64,000 bases of DNA. Origin: Gemelliphila palaticanis. Lineage in GTDB: Bacteria > Bacillota > Bacilli > Staphylococcales > Gemellaceae. The translations under genes and the position numbers were made by a program. Under the pieces are notes generated by a model, which had not been told where the DNA came from, made no database searches, and saw only the letters and a program-made list of their open reading frames with translations. Positions 16,861 through 27,855 of the stretch are shown one piece after another (positions within the stretch are counted from its first letter, which is position 1; every line of letters starts with the position of its first letter). The DNA is taken from positions 1 to 64,000 of the forward strand of contig JACBYF010000007.1 in assembly GCA_013415235.1 (NCBI GenBank), given 5' to 3'.

Positions 16861-17178
16861 TTAATCCTCGTAATCAGCTATTCCTAATGCTATTTTAGCA
16901 TAGCGTGACATTTTATCTTTTGTCCACGGTGGATCCCACACTAATTCAACATCTACTTCGTTAACTTCTTCAACAGTAAGCATAGCCATCTCTACTTGCT
17001 CTATTATTAACGGCGCTACTGGACAACCCATAGACGTTAAAGTCATCTCTACTATTGCATGACCAGAATCGTTCATCTTTACATCATAAAGCAAACCAAG
17101 GTTTACTATATCTATTCCTAACTCTGGGTCAATAACAGTTTCTAGTGCTTCTATTACTCTATCTTTTAATTCTGCCAT
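16861..17178 (-). CDS. MIP18/DUF59 family Fe-S assembly protein (SufT/PaaD-like)
   Basis: The 105-residue protein has the family layout: ALETVIDPELGIDIVNLGLLYDV at the N terminus and LTSMGCPVAPLI with the conserved Cys in the middle, ending in WDPPWTKDKMSR. Members assist iron-sulfur cluster maturation. It stands apart from any suf operon in this window. The ATG follows AAAGGAGAGAGG. Confidence 0.88.
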   Translation of the reverse strand: MAELKDRVIEALETVIDPELGIDIVNLGLLYDVKMNDSGHAIVEMTLTSMGCPVAPLIIEQVEMAMLTVEEVNEVDVELVWDPPWTKDKMSRYAKIALGIADYED

Positions 17179-17198
17179 AATCCTCTCTCCTTTCTAAA

Positions 17199-18191
17199 TT
17201 AATATGTTTTTGTTATTCTAATATTTTTGTAGTCTACTGACATATACTCTATTAAAGAATTTATATCTTTGATATTAGAACTTTTAATTTTTACTATATA
17301 AAATTTTCTAGATTTTTCATATATTTCTATAAATGCTTTTTTTATTCTTTTTTTATTATGTTTATATTTTCCATTAAATTCCATACTTTTTACTTCTAAT
17401 AAGGGGATAACTTTAAAACCTTTGTAGAAAGTAAACATATGATTTTTATAAATAGCTATTCTTAATTTTTCATCAAGATAATCTGCATTTCTTAAAAGTT
17501 CTTTAACATCTCCATATAATTCAGCAAACTCTGTATTAAAATATTCTTTGAAATGAATGTTTTTTCTGATATTAGCTACTATTCTCCAAAATATTAATAG
17601 TATTATTATAATAGTAGATATTAAAAAAACTAAATTATATTTTTTACCTTTGTTATAATCATAATGTTCCAAGTACTTAGTTATTTCAAGTGAATAAAAA
17701 TCCTTTTCGTGTTCTAACAAAATATTACTTAAATTGTACTCTGTTTGAAAATCTAATATCATTTCTTTGGGAATATTAATAACTGTTCTTCTAGCTGATT
17801 TACGTCCACGTTTTCTTTCTTTATAGTTAATAGGCTCAACTATTAAATAACTTTTTTCAACTTCTAATCTATCTTTATTTTTTAATAAGTTTACTATTTT
17901 TTCATCATTAGGTGATGCATCTAGCATGTTTACTCCATTATCATGAAAAATTAAATAAAATTTATTATCATTTATTGTAATATTAGTTTCTTTAATACGT
18001 CTAACTCGTAATACTTTTTTTGATTTAATATATTCATCATTAGCATTATATATTTCGTTATTTTTTATTAAATTATCTACTTTGTCTTGATATGTTTCTA
18101 TATAAACACTATAAATAACCAGAGATATTAAAGATAAAATAATAAACCATAAAATTTTTGAAAAAGTATTAGCAAAAATATTTATTTTCAT
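17199..18191 (-). CDS. Unknown membrane protein with extracytoplasmic domain and long C-terminal cytoplasmic tail
   Basis: I do not recognise this 330-residue protein. It has a membrane segment at about residues 10-30 (ILWFIILSLISLVIYSVY), a lysine-rich domain likely outside the membrane (about 31-185) containing FYLIFHDNGVNML, a second membrane segment at about 187-205 (LVFLISTIIIILLIFW), and about 125 further residues. The shared HDNGV motif, flanked by hydrophobic strands and lysines, shows it is a distant paralogue of the gene just upstream, with which it overlaps by one base. No catalytic motif is visible. Confidence 0.75.
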   Translation of the reverse strand: MKINIFANTFSKILWFIILSLISLVIYSVYIETYQDKVDNLIKNNEIYNANDEYIKSKKVLRVRRIKETNITINDNKFYLIFHDNGVNMLDASPNDEKIVNLLKNKDRLEVEKSYLIVEPINYKERKRGRKSARRTVINIPKEMILDFQTEYNLSNILLEHEKDFYSLEITKYLEHYDYNKGKKYNLVFLISTIIIILLIFWRIVANIRKNIHFKEYFNTEFAELYGDVKELLRNADYLDEKLRIAIYKNHMFTFYKGFKVIPLLEVKSMEFNGKYKHNKKRIKKAFIEIYEKSRKFYIVKIKSSNIKDINSLIEYMSVDYKNIRITKTY

Positions 18192-18829
18192 TATTTTATC
18201 TCCTCTAACTTTATACTTTTATTTTTTAGTAATTTTTTAAATCTAGAATAAATTACAATTATTAAAATAAATAGAGATATTAAACTATAAATAGCTTTAC
18301 CAAACAATATATCTCTTATACTAACGACAGAAAGTAACTTATTTTTAGTTATATCACCATAATTTTCTACATATTTAAAATACTCATCTGGACTATCAAG
18401 CATAAAATCTGTAATTTTGTATTTTAAAGCTGAAGATATTTTTCTCTTATTACCATAAAACCCTGTTAAATACATAGGATAAACTCTAACAATTATATAA
18501 TCATCTGATAAATTAGAATGTTCATTAATCTTACTTTTTAATATATCGTTATTTTTTGAAACTTCTATTGGAGTAACACCATTATCATGCTCAACTAAAT
18601 AATAATTTTTATCATCTTCTGTGTAATTTAAATTAGATATAGATTTTATTTTTATTGCATATTCATCACTTACAGTTTTATTATCTGAATAAATTTTATC
18701 CTGTAGTTTATAAATTTGTGCACTAATATTGTGCGGTAAAAAATATTTATGTAAACCAATAAAACTATATAATAAACATACAACAAATAAAATTATTTTT
18801 AATATTTTAAAATTTAAAAATCTTTTCAT
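18191..18829 (-). CDS. Unknown membrane protein, paralogue of the downstream gene
   Basis: This 212-residue protein of unknown function has a membrane segment at about residues 8-28, an extracytoplasmic region of about 140 residues containing YYLVEHDNGVTPIEV, and a second membrane segment at about 180-198. Layout and the HDNGV motif match the 330-residue protein translated right after it (ATG overlaps this stop). They probably act as a pair. It follows rpiA on the same strand after 6 bases, so it may be co-transcribed with tyrS-rpiA. Confidence 0.75.
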   Translation of the reverse strand: MKRFLNFKILKIILFVVCLLYSFIGLHKYFLPHNISAQIYKLQDKIYSDNKTVSDEYAIKIKSISNLNYTEDDKNYYLVEHDNGVTPIEVSKNNDILKSKINEHSNLSDDYIIVRVYPMYLTGFYGNKRKISSALKYKITDFMLDSPDEYFKYVENYGDITKNKLLSVVSIRDILFGKAIYSLISLFILIIVIYSRFKKLLKNKSIKLEEIK

Positions 18830-18835
18830 AATATA

Positions 18836-19510
18836 CTATATAGTATTATTTGTTATAATAACAGGTCCTTCATTTGTTCCTTTTATACAGTATTTACACA
18901 TATTTAAAAATAAACCATGCTCTACTACTCCTACTATAGTAGATAATTTTTCTTTTACTTCTTTAATATTAAATCCATATCCTAAATGTAAATCTACTAT
19001 ATAGTTACTATTATCAGTAATTAAAACTTTATCATCTTTATATCTTAAAACTGGTTTTAAATCTAACTCTTCCATTTTTCTTATAGTATGAGTATAACCA
19101 AAAGGCAGTATTTCTACTGGAAGGTTAAAAGCTCCAAGTTTTTCTACATCTTTACTTTCATCATATATCCAGATAATTGTATCCGCTATATCGGCTACAA
19201 CTTTTTCTCTAAATAAAGCTGCTCCCCCACCTTTTATGGCATTGAATTCTTTATCCATTTCATCTACACCGTCTACCACTATATCTATATGATCTACTTC
19301 TTCTAACTCTTTTACACTTAACCCTAAACTTTTTGCTAGTTCTACACTTTGAATAGAAGTTGAAACTAATTCTACATTTAATCCTTGTTTTACTTTTTCT
19401 GCTATAGCATGAATAAAGTAATATACTGTAGAGCCTGTCCCTAAACCGACTACCATTCCATCTTTTACAAAATCAACTGCTTTATATCCAACTTGTTCTT
19501 TTAAATTCAT
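18836..19510 (-). CDS. rpiA: Ribose-5-phosphate isomerase A
   Basis: This enzyme interconverts ribose 5-phosphate and ribulose 5-phosphate. The 224 residues contain VVGLGTGSTVYYFI near residue 20, TSIQSVELAKSLG, the active-site VDGVDEMDKEFNAIKGGGAALFREK and PVEILPFG. It sits 18 bases after tyrS on the same strand; gnd and zwf of the oxidative pentose phosphate branch lie elsewhere in the window. Confidence 0.95.
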   Translation of the reverse strand: MNLKEQVGYKAVDFVKDGMVVGLGTGSTVYYFIHAIAEKVKQGLNVELVSTSIQSVELAKSLGLSVKELEEVDHIDIVVDGVDEMDKEFNAIKGGGAALFREKVVADIADTIIWIYDESKDVEKLGAFNLPVEILPFGYTHTIRKMEELDLKPVLRYKDDKVLITDNSNYIVDLHLGYGFNIKEVKEKLSTIVGVVEHGLFLNMCKYCIKGTNEGPVIITNNTI

Positions 19511-19528
19511 ATTATTCTCCTAATTATT

Positions 19529-20782
19529 TTATTTATATTCTACTAATAAATATTTTTTCTTTCCTCTACGTAGTACTGTATAATTTCCTTCTAGTTTATC
19601 TTCATCACTAATTGTATAATCTAAGTCAGTAATTTTTTCTCCATTAACATAAATTGCTCCGTTAGTTATGTCTTCTCTTGCTTGTCTTTTTGACTGAACT
19701 AGTTTGGAATCAACTATAAAATCTACTAAGCTATATTCTTTATTTTCTACTGTTTCTTTAGGCATTCCTTTAACAGCTTGATTTAATTCATTAGCTGTCA
19801 ATTCTTTAATATTCCCAGAGAATAATGCTTTAGTTACATTAAGTGCTGATTCTAAAGCCTCATCTCCATGAACTATTTTTACCATTTCTTCTGCTAATGC
19901 TTTTTGTGCTAATCTTAGATGTGGTTCTGTAGCTACACTTTCTGCTAATTTTTCTATTTCTTCTTTTTCTAAGAATGTGAATTTTTTAAGTGTAGAAACT
20001 ACATCAGCATCTGCTGTATTAAACCAAAATTGATAAAATTCATAAGGGGTAGTTTGTTCAGGATCTAGCCATACAGCTCCTCCTGTTGATTTTCCAAATT
20101 TTGTTCCGTCAGATTTTAACATTAATGGAATTGTGAATCCATACAATTCAGAATCTCCACCTAGTTTTCTAGTAATTTCTAATCCGGTAGTTATATTCCC
20201 CCACTGATCAGATCCTCCCAACTGCATTTTTACATTGTGATTTTTATTTAAATAATAGAAATCTATTCCTTGTAAAATAGTGTAACTAAATTCTGTAAAT
20301 GATAAACCATTATCTAATCTTGATGAAACAGAATCTTTAGATAACATATAGTTTACATTAACTAATTTTCCGTAATCTCTTAAAAACTCTATCATTGACA
20401 TTTTTCCTAGCCAATCGCCGTTATTTACAAACTGTATATTTTCACTATTTCTAAAAATATTTCTAAGTTGTGCTTCTAGTCTTCTACTATTATCAGCTAT
20501 AACTTCTAATGACTGTAATTGTCTTTCTTCACTTCTCCCTGATGGATCACCTATAATTCCTGTTCCACCACCTACTAAAACAACAGGTTTATGTCCATAT
20601 TGCTCAAATCTTTTTAATGTTAAGAAAGGTAATAAATGTCCAACATGAAGAGAATTTCCTGTAGGATCTGTTCCACAATATATTGAAACACTCTCTTTTT
20701 CTAATAATTCTTTTATTCCTTCTTCATCAGTCTGTTGATAAACTAAATCTCTATATTTCAAGTCTTCTAATAATTTAGACAT
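19529..20782 (-). CDS. tyrS: Tyrosyl-tRNA synthetase
   Basis: The 417-residue class I synthetase has the HIGH-type motif SLHVGHLLPF near residue 45, the tyrosine-binding QLGGSDQWGNIT, the KMSKS equivalent KFGKS near residue 230 and a C-terminal S4 RNA-binding domain (QSKRQAREDITNGAIYVNG). The ATG follows TAAGGAGTGACAAT. The short upstream region shows no T-box leader, so it is not controlled that way here. Confidence 0.96.
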   Translation of the reverse strand: MSKLLEDLKYRDLVYQQTDEEGIKELLEKESVSIYCGTDPTGNSLHVGHLLPFLTLKRFEQYGHKPVVLVGGGTGIIGDPSGRSEERQLQSLEVIADNSRRLEAQLRNIFRNSENIQFVNNGDWLGKMSMIEFLRDYGKLVNVNYMLSKDSVSSRLDNGLSFTEFSYTILQGIDFYYLNKNHNVKMQLGGSDQWGNITTGLEITRKLGGDSELYGFTIPLMLKSDGTKFGKSTGGAVWLDPEQTTPYEFYQFWFNTADADVVSTLKKFTFLEKEEIEKLAESVATEPHLRLAQKALAEEMVKIVHGDEALESALNVTKALFSGNIKELTANELNQAVKGMPKETVENKEYSLVDFIVDSKLVQSKRQAREDITNGAIYVNGEKITDLDYTISDEDKLEGNYTVLRRGKKKYLLVEYK

Positions 20783-20937
20783 ATTGTCACTCCTTATTAA
20801 TTTTATAATATATTATTATATCATAAATCATATTTATAAAGTAAAATTTTGTAAATAAATTTATTTTTTATAGTCTAATATATTGATTATCAGTTTTAAA
20901 TGATGTAATATATATTTATGAAAAAATATGAAAATAT

Positions 20938-22263
20938 ATGAAAGGTATAGGTCTTTTTCAAATGATAGATAATTCTTATCACACTCCTAGTAAATCAAAA
21001 GGTGTTTTAATGTTTGTTTTACTATTATCATCTTATGTTATTTTTTCTATGAACTGGGTGGCTGGTTCTAATTTAGCAAAACAAATAACATCCTATTATT
21101 TTAATGGTCAGAGTGTTTCTCCTCTGGTTTCTGAGGTAGTAAACTACACAATTACTATTGCTCGAATTATAGCTAACTTATCTGCTGCTTATGTTTTGGT
21201 TAAACTTAATCCTAAAAAAGCTGCAATGTTTGCTCTAGCCTGCTTAACATTTTCGTTTATAGCTATATTTAGTCCTAATTACTGGCTTTATACTATTGCT
21301 AGAATGATAATGGCATTGGGTGGATCTATGATTATGATATTTATTAATGCTTATGTTGCTAAGTTTATTTCTAGAGATAAAAGAATAATTACTAGTGCAT
21401 TTATTACTGCTGCATATAATTTTGGAGCAGCTTTAGTTGCTATTTTATTTTTATTATTTAAAGAACAGTTAATAAAAAATTGGCAGTATACTATGACAGG
21501 ATTTAGTATTATTAGTATAGTAACTTTAATTTTATGGATAATAATATCAGAAGATTTTAAATCATATACTAACTGGTCTAAACCTAATTATTTTGTTTAT
21601 AAATTTTATTTAGAATCTGTAGATTATTCTAATGAAATTATCGAGACTGATAAATATAGTTTTAAAAAAGCATTAAAAGATAAGTTTATATATTTCTTCT
21701 CTTTTGGTTTTGGTGGATTTTTATTTTTATACATAATGCCTTTAGTATCATTACCTAATAAAGTTTTTGAAGCTGTTGGAGGAAATTTCAGACCTGAATT
21801 TATGATATTATCTGTTACTTTAGGTGGTATTTTAGGTACTATTGTTAGTATTTTTGTGGGTAGACTAAACTTTAGAAGAAAACCATTTTTACTTACTCAC
21901 GGTACAATAATGATATTAAGTATGTCTTTAGCTTTGTACTTTGCATACACTAATGTTACATTATCATATATGTTGATGTTCTTATCAGGATTTTCTATGT
22001 ACTCACAGTATCCAGTATATTTAAACTATCCTTATGAAATGCCTAATATGTCAGCAGAAAAACTTACTATATTATTTGGGATTTTATGGGCTTTTGGATA
22101 TGCGATATACACTATATTTAACTTTGTATGGAGTATAGTTTTACAGAGTTATGGCTACAAAACTTCTTTAGTATTTTATATTATAGGAAGTTCTATATAT
22201 GTGTTATTTGTAACAATGCTACCTGAAACTAGAAAAAAACAAAAAAATAACTATATACTATAA
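20938..22263 (+). CDS. Major facilitator superfamily transporter, substrate unknown
   Basis: The 441-residue protein has about twelve hydrophobic segments, a short charged motif between TM2 and TM3 (KLNPKKAAMFAL) and a central loop at about 200-240, all typical of MFS. Motifs do not allow a substrate call. Two starts are possible: ATG at 20938 and ATG at 20962; the second is preceded by AAAGGTATAGG and would give 433 residues. It is the only plus-strand gene in the first 40 kb, divergent from tyrS and convergent with tuf. Confidence 0.85.
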   Translation: MKGIGLFQMIDNSYHTPSKSKGVLMFVLLLSSYVIFSMNWVAGSNLAKQITSYYFNGQSVSPLVSEVVNYTITIARIIANLSAAYVLVKLNPKKAAMFALACLTFSFIAIFSPNYWLYTIARMIMALGGSMIMIFINAYVAKFISRDKRIITSAFITAAYNFGAALVAILFLLFKEQLIKNWQYTMTGFSIISIVTLILWIIISEDFKSYTNWSKPNYFVYKFYLESVDYSNEIIETDKYSFKKALKDKFIYFFSFGFGGFLFLYIMPLVSLPNKVFEAVGGNFRPEFMILSVTLGGILGTIVSIFVGRLNFRRKPFLLTHGTIMILSMSLALYFAYTNVTLSYMLMFLSGFSMYSQYPVYLNYPYEMPNMSAEKLTILFGILWAFGYAIYTIFNFVWSIVLQSYGYKTSLVFYIIGSSIYVLFVTMLPETRKKQKNNYIL

Positions 22264-22307
22264 AATAAATAATTTAATACCAAAATATGGTATTAAATTA
22301 TTTATTT
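22263..22307 (+). terminator. Intrinsic terminator of the MFS gene
   Basis: A 20-bp inverted repeat ending in TACCA/TGGTA (22263-22282 with 22288-22307) starts at the stop codon and ends in a T-rich arm; it can work on both strands. Confidence 0.7.
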
Positions 22308-22320
22308 TATATAAGTAAAA

Positions 22321-22344
22321 AACTAGTGAAATATTTCACTAGTT
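22321..22344 (-). terminator. Bidirectional terminator between tuf and the MFS gene
   Basis: AACTAGTGAAA and TTTCACTAGTT form an 11-bp perfect stem with A- and T-runs on either side. It lies 19 bases after the tuf stop. Confidence 0.85.
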
Positions 22345-22362
22345 TTTTTATTTTTAATTTAA

Positions 22363-23553
22363 TTATTTAGTAATTTCAGTAACAACACCTGAACCTACTG
22401 TACGTCCACCTTCACGGATTGAGAAACGAGTTCCTGTTTCAATCGCGATTGGTGAAATAAGTTCTACGTTGATTGATACGTTATCACCAGGCATAACCAT
22501 TTCAGTTCCTTCTGGTAATGTAACAACTCCAGTTACGTCTGTAGTACGGAAGTAGAATTGTGGACGGTAGTTTGTGAAGAATGGAGTATGACGTCCACCT
22601 TCTTCTTTAGATAATACATACACGTCTGCTACGAATTGAGTATGTGGAGTGATTGTTTTAGGAGCTGCTAAAACTTGTCCACGCTCGATATCTTCACGAG
22701 CAACACCACGTAATAATGCACCGATGTTATCTCCTGCTTCAGCGTAATCTAATAATTTACGGAACATTTCAACTCCTGTTACAGTTGTTGAAGCTGGTTC
22801 TTCAGTTAATCCAACGATTTCTACTACGTCTCCAACTTTAACTTGTCCACGCTCAACACGTCCTGTAGCAACTGTACCACGTCCTGTGATTGAGAATACG
22901 TCCTCAACTGGCATCATGAATGGTTTAGCGTTATCTCTTTCTGGAGTTGGGATGTACTCATCAACAACGTTCATTAATTCAACAACTTTGTCTTCCCAAG
23001 CTTCTTCACCTTCAAGAGCTTTAAGAGCTGAACCGTGGATTACAGGTACATCGTCTCCATCAAATCCGTATTCAGAAAGTAATTCACGAACTTCCATTTC
23101 TACTAATTCTAATAATTCTTCGTCGTCTACCATATCACATTTGTTTAAGAATACAACAATTTTTGGTACTCCAACGTTACGAGAAAGTAGGATGTGCTCA
23201 CGAGTTTGAGCCATTGGTCCATCTGTTGCAGCTATAACTAAGATAGCTCCGTCCATTTGAGCAGCACCAGTGATCATGTTTTTAACATAGTCAGCGTGTC
23301 CTGGACAGTCAACGTGTGCATAGTGACGAGCGTCAGTTTCGTACTCGATGTGAGAAGTATTAATTGTTATACCACGTTCTCTTTCTTCTGGAGCGTTATC
23401 GATAGCGTCGTATGATTTAGCTTCTCCTTTACCAGAACGTTTTGCTAAAACTGTAGCGATAGCTGCAGTTAAAGTAGTTTTTCCGTGGTCAACGTGACCT
23501 ATTGTACCGATATTGGCATGTGTTTTACTACGGTCAAATTTTTCTTTTGCCAT
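22363..23553 (-). CDS. tuf: Elongation factor Tu
   Basis: EF-Tu delivers aminoacyl-tRNA to the ribosome. The 396 residues include [10 protein letters not shown] (P-loop), [15 protein letters not shown] and NKCDMVDD (G3 and G4), and the C-terminal [16 protein letters not shown]. Codon use is biased to CGT and GTA/GTT relative to the neighbours, as expected for a highly expressed gene. It ends the str operon, about 120 bases after fusA. Confidence 0.98.
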   Translation of the reverse strand: MAKEKFDRSKTHANIGTIGHVDHGKTTLTAAIATVLAKRSGKGEAKSYDAIDNAPEERERGITINTSHIEYETDARHYAHVDCPGHADYVKNMITGAAQMDGAILVIAATDGPMAQTREHILLSRNVGVPKIVVFLNKCDMVDDEELLELVEMEVRELLSEYGFDGDDVPVIHGSALKALEGEEAWEDKVVELMNVVDEYIPTPERDNAKPFMMPVEDVFSITGRGTVATGRVERGQVKVGDVVEIVGLTEEPASTTVTGVEMFRKLLDYAEAGDNIGALLRGVAREDIERGQVLAAPKTITPHTQFVADVYVLSKEEGGRHTPFFTNYRPQFYFRTTDVTGVVTLPEGTEMVMPGDNVSINVELISPIAIETGTRFSIREGGRTVGSGVVTEITK

Positions 23554-23673
23554 TTTTTAATGTTCTCCTTGAAATAAATATATTTTTTTACAAGTTACAT
23601 AGAGTACATCTATGATAACTCTATTTTATAATGTTTATGCATAAAATGCAACTACAAAGAATATTATTATTAA

Positions 23674-25749
23674 TTATCCTTTATTTTTTTTGATAATTTC
23701 TTCTGAAATTGATTTTGGTACTTCTTCATAGTGGCTGAACACCATTGAATATGTACCACGTCCTTGTGTAGCAGAACGTAATGAAGTTGCGTATCCAAAC
23801 ATTTCTGATAATGGAACTTTAGCACTTACTACTTGTGCATTTCCACGAGCTTCCATTCCTTCTACACGTCCACGACGAGAAGTTATATCTCCCATAATAT
23901 CTCCTAGATATTCTTCAGGCATTACTACTTCTACTTTCATGATTGGTTCTAATATTACTGGATCACATTTTTTAGCAGCTTCTTTAAGTGCTAATGATGC
24001 AGCAACTTTGAACGCCATTTCAGATGAATCGACATCGTGGTATGATCCATCGAATAATTTAGCTTTAACGTCTATTAATTCGTACCCTGCTAATACACCG
24101 TTAGCCATAGAGTCTTTAAGACCTGCTTCTACTGCTGGTATATATTCACGAGGTACAACCCCTCCAACGATAGCATTTTCGAATTCGAAACCTGCTCCTG
24201 GCTCGTTTGGAGTGAATTCAATCCAAACATCTCCATATTGTCCACGTCCACCTGATTGACGAGTGAATTTACCTTGAACTTGTGCAGAAGATTTGAATGT
24301 TTCACGGTAAGAAACCATAGGCGCACCTACTGTACATTCTACTTTGAATTCACGACGCATACGATCAACGATGATATCTAAGTGTAACTCACCCATACCA
24401 GCGATAATTACTTGTCCTGTTTCTTCGTCAGTTCCTGCACGGAATGTTGGATCTTCTTCTTGTAATTTTTGTAGAGCTGTAGTCATCTTATCTTGGTCAG
24501 CTTTTGATTTTGGTTCAACTGATAATTGGATAACTGGCTCTGGGAATTCCATAGATTCTAAAATAACTTCATGTTTTTCATCACAAAGAGTATCTCCAGT
24601 AGTAGTGTCTTTTAATCCTACTGCTGCAGCTATATCTCCTGCGTAAACTTCTGAAATTTCGTTACGAGAGTTTGCGTGCATTTGTAATATACGTCCTACA
24701 CGTTCACGTTTACCTTTTGTAGAGTTTTTAACATATGATCCTGAAGAAAGGATTCCTGAGTAAACACGGAAGAATGTTAATTTCCCTACATAAGGGTCTG
24801 TCATAACTTTGAATGCAAGAGCTGAGAATGGCTCTTCATCAGATGAATGTCTTTCAACTTCCTCATCTGTATCTGGGTTAACACCTTTAATAGCTGGTAC
24901 GTCTAATGGTGATGGTAAGTATTCAACAACTGCATCTAGCATTGCTTGAACACCTTTATCTTTAAACGCTGAACCACAAACTACTGGATAAAATTCTACT
25001 TTACAAGTAGCACGGCGGATTGCAGCTTTAATTTCTGCTATAGATAATTCTTCTCCACCTAAGTATTTTTCCATTAATTCTTCATCAGTTTCTGCTACAG
25101 CTTCAACTAATTTTTCACGGTATTCTTCAGCTTTTTCTTGGTATTCTGCTGGTATTTCAGCTACACGAATAGTTTCACCTTTTGTTCCTTCGTTGTAGAT
25201 AGCTTTCATTTCTAATAAGTCTATTACAGCTTCGAAGTTTTCTTCAGCACCGATAGGTATTTGAATTGGGTGTGCATTAGCTTGTAAACGATCGTGTAAA
25301 GTTCCTACTGAGTAGAAGAAATCTGCTCCAGTTTTATCCATTTTGTTAATGAAAACTATACGAGGAACTCCATAAGTTGTAGCTTGACGCCAAACTGTTT
25401 CAGTTTGAGGTTCAACACCTGATTGAGCATCAAGTACTGCTACTGCTCCGTCTAGTACACGTAGTGAACGTTCAACTTCTACAGTGAAGTCCACGTGTCC
25501 TGGAGTATCTATTATATTGATACGGTTATTATTCCATTCTGCTGTAGTTGCAGCAGAAGTAATTGTAATACCACGCTCTTGTTCTTGCTCCATCCAGTCC
25601 ATTTGTGATGCACCTTCGTGAGTTTCTCCTATTTTATGAATTTTTCCTGTATAAAATAGTACACGTTCAGTCGTAGTAGTTTTCCCCGCATCGATGTGAG
25701 CCATGATACCAATGTTACGAGTATCTTTTAAAGAAAACGCTCTAGTCAT
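23674..25749 (-). CDS. fusA: Elongation factor G
   Basis: The 691-residue translocation GTPase has [39 protein letters not shown] and [10 protein letters not shown] as G motifs, and domains II-V with [14 protein letters not shown]. Full length. It follows rpsG and precedes tuf in the standard str order. Confidence 0.98.
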   Translation of the reverse strand: MTRAFSLKDTRNIGIMAHIDAGKTTTTERVLFYTGKIHKIGETHEGASQMDWMEQEQERGITITSAATTAEWNNNRINIIDTPGHVDFTVEVERSLRVLDGAVAVLDAQSGVEPQTETVWRQATTYGVPRIVFINKMDKTGADFFYSVGTLHDRLQANAHPIQIPIGAEENFEAVIDLLEMKAIYNEGTKGETIRVAEIPAEYQEKAEEYREKLVEAVAETDEELMEKYLGGEELSIAEIKAAIRRATCKVEFYPVVCGSAFKDKGVQAMLDAVVEYLPSPLDVPAIKGVNPDTDEEVERHSSDEEPFSALAFKVMTDPYVGKLTFFRVYSGILSSGSYVKNSTKGKRERVGRILQMHANSRNEISEVYAGDIAAAVGLKDTTTGDTLCDEKHEVILESMEFPEPVIQLSVEPKSKADQDKMTTALQKLQEEDPTFRAGTDEETGQVIIAGMGELHLDIIVDRMRREFKVECTVGAPMVSYRETFKSSAQVQGKFTRQSGGRGQYGDVWIEFTPNEPGAGFEFENAIVGGVVPREYIPAVEAGLKDSMANGVLAGYELIDVKAKLFDGSYHDVDSSEMAFKVAASLALKEAAKKCDPVILEPIMKVEVVMPEEYLGDIMGDITSRRGRVEGMEARGNAQVVSAKVPLSEMFGYATSLRSATQGRGTYSMVFSHYEEVPKSISEEIIKKNKG

Positions 25750-25845
25750 GAGTCATTTTTCTCCTTTCATATTAATTAAATAATTTTCTTAGTATATAGT
25801 GAAAAAGTCAAGCTACAAAAATAGCTTGATATATTCACATTTAAA

Positions 25846-26358
<513 letters not shown>

Positions 26359-26361
26359 TTA

Positions 26362-26781
26362 TTATTTTTTCTCTTTTGGTTTTTTAGCTCCATATAGAGA
26401 ACGTCCTTGCATACGGTTGTTAACACCTGCAGTATCTAATGCACCACGAATAATGTGATAACGTACCCCTGGTAAGTCTTTAACACGTCCTCCACGAATA
26501 AGTACAACACTGTGTTCTTGTAAGTTGTGTCCGATACCTGGGATATATGCTGTAACTTCTATTTGGTTTGATAAACGTACACGGGCATATTTACGTAAAG
26601 CTGAGTTTGGTTTTTTAGGTGTCATTGTCCCAACACGAGTACAAACTCCTCTTTTTTGTGGAGAAGAAATGTTAGTTTCTTTCTTTCTTTGAGAGTTGTA
26701 ACCCTTGTTAAGAGCTGGTGAATCTGATTTTACAACTTTTGATTTACGAGGTTTACGAACTAATTGGTTAATAGTAGGCAT
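26362..26781 (-). CDS. rpsL: 30S ribosomal protein S12
   Basis: The 139-residue decoding-site protein begins [15 protein letters not shown]. The start at 26781 is preceded by AAAGGAGGAATTCTAGGA; an upstream in-frame ATG would only add MKKGGILG, which is the translated ribosome-binding site. The loops [11 protein letters not shown] (Lys positions linked to streptomycin response) and [14 protein letters not shown] are of wild-type form. Confidence 0.97.
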   Translation of the reverse strand: MPTINQLVRKPRKSKVVKSDSPALNKGYNSQRKKETNISSPQKRGVCTRVGTMTPKKPNSALRKYARVRLSNQIEVTAYIPGIGHNLQEHSVVLIRGGRVKDLPGVRYHIIRGALDTAGVNNRMQGRSLYGAKKPKEKK

Positions 26782-26816
26782 TCCTAGAATTCCTCCTTTC
26801 TTCATTTAAATATTGA

Positions 26817-26900
26817 TTAATTGTCCCACACATCCAGGTGGTTCATTTTTAAAACAAAAAATTTAAGCCTTTCAGCTTCAAAAAGAGTATAAAAATACTC
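26817..26900 (-). promoter_or_regulatory. Structured leader of the str operon
   Basis: Between promoter and rpsL, the minus strand has GAGTATTTTTATACTC (26900-26885) followed by TTTTT, then AAGCTGAAAGGCTT (26878-26865) followed by AAATTTTTT, two small terminator-like hairpins in a row. After them is a 9-codon frame ATG...TAA (26846-26817, MNHLDVWDN) lacking a clear ribosome-binding site, overlapping a CCAC/GTGG hairpin. This resembles an attenuated leader. Confidence 0.4.
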
Positions 26901-26909
26901 ACAAAAAAT

Positions 26910-26938
26910 ATATTATCACTTTAAGTGTCTTTTGTCAA
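26910..26938 (-). promoter_or_regulatory. Promoter of the str operon
   Basis: TTGACA (26938-26933), 17-base spacer, TAATAT (26915-26910) on the minus strand. Confidence 0.75.
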
Positions 26939-26969
26939 TAACTTTTTTAAATATTTTAAAATATATATA

Positions 26970-27024
26970 AATAATTATTAGAATTAAAATAATATTTATG
27001 AATAGTTTAATCCTAATAATTATT
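26970..27024 (-). terminator. Long inverted repeat downstream of treR
   Basis: AATAATTATTAG (26970-26981) and CTAATAATTATT (27013-27024) pair perfectly over 12 bp and continue, after one mismatch, for 6 bp more. On the minus strand it lies 35 bases after treR and is followed by an AT-rich run; a weak terminator for the trehalose operon is likely. Confidence 0.5.
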
Positions 27025-27058
27025 AAACATATTAAAAAATAGAGAACTACGTGAATTT

Positions 27059-27772
27059 CTAGCTTTTTTGTCTTCTTGCAAATTCAGTAAATTGAAACTT
27101 ATCAAGTCTATGTCTACTTTCTGTATAATGTAAAAATTCAGCGTCTTCTGTATATATCTCACTTTTTACTACAACTACATATCTATAATCTTTTACATCT
27201 AGCAAATTAATATCTTCTTGAGTTACTTTTTCTATATAAACATTTTTTTTAGCATAAGCAATATTTATATTAAGTTCATTTTCTAAATAATCATACATAG
27301 AAAGTTTCATTTTTTTATTAGGTAGTTTCTTTACAATATTACAATTTATATAATCTTTATCTAATATGACTGATTCTTTATCAATTATACGTTTTCTAAC
27401 TAAGTATATCATTTTTTCTTCTGCATCAACTAACCCCAAATCAACCAAAAATTTAGGTGCTTTTACTATTTCGTTTTTTACTATTTCCGTAGTAGTTTCT
27501 ATATTCTGAGACTCTTTTAATTCTTTAAAACTAACTAAACCAGTAACAGGCAAGCTATATTTATGTATGTCTAAAACTATTGAACCTTTTCCCTGTTTTT
27601 TTTGTATATATCCATTTTCCAATAATAACCTAAGACTTTTTCTAATAGTTTCTCTAGAAACGCTATATTCTTCAGCTAATTTATTTTCTCCTGGTAATAA
27701 ACTATCTTTTCCATATACTCCTTTTTCTATTTTACTTTTTATATCTAAATAAATTTCATGAAATTTTTTCAT
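27059..27772 (-). CDS. treR: Trehalose operon repressor (GntR family)
   Basis: The 237-residue regulator has an N-terminal GntR winged helix (LLPGENKLAEEYSVSRETIRKSLRLL) and a C-terminal UTRA effector domain. The start at 27772 (MKKFHEIYLDIK) is preceded by TTGGAGGTGGTATTT. It follows treA and is the last gene of the operon; in this family the effector is trehalose 6-phosphate. A TreR-type operator is present in front of treP. Confidence 0.9.
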   Translation of the reverse strand: MKKFHEIYLDIKSKIEKGVYGKDSLLPGENKLAEEYSVSRETIRKSLRLLLENGYIQKKQGKGSIVLDIHKYSLPVTGLVSFKELKESQNIETTTEIVKNEIVKAPKFLVDLGLVDAEEKMIYLVRKRIIDKESVILDKDYINCNIVKKLPNKKMKLSMYDYLENELNINIAYAKKNVYIEKVTQEDINLLDVKDYRYVVVVKSEIYTEDAEFLHYTESRHRLDKFQFTEFARRQKS

Positions 27773-27855
27773 AAATACCACCTCCAACAGACTAATTTTA
27801 TCATAAATACCATTAAATTCAAAAATAATAAGTTACTTATTTTATATAATTACAA

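Noticed and set aside
20783-20937. Possible T-box leader before tyrS
   Set aside because: The gap is short and lacks the T-box consensus and specifier stem.
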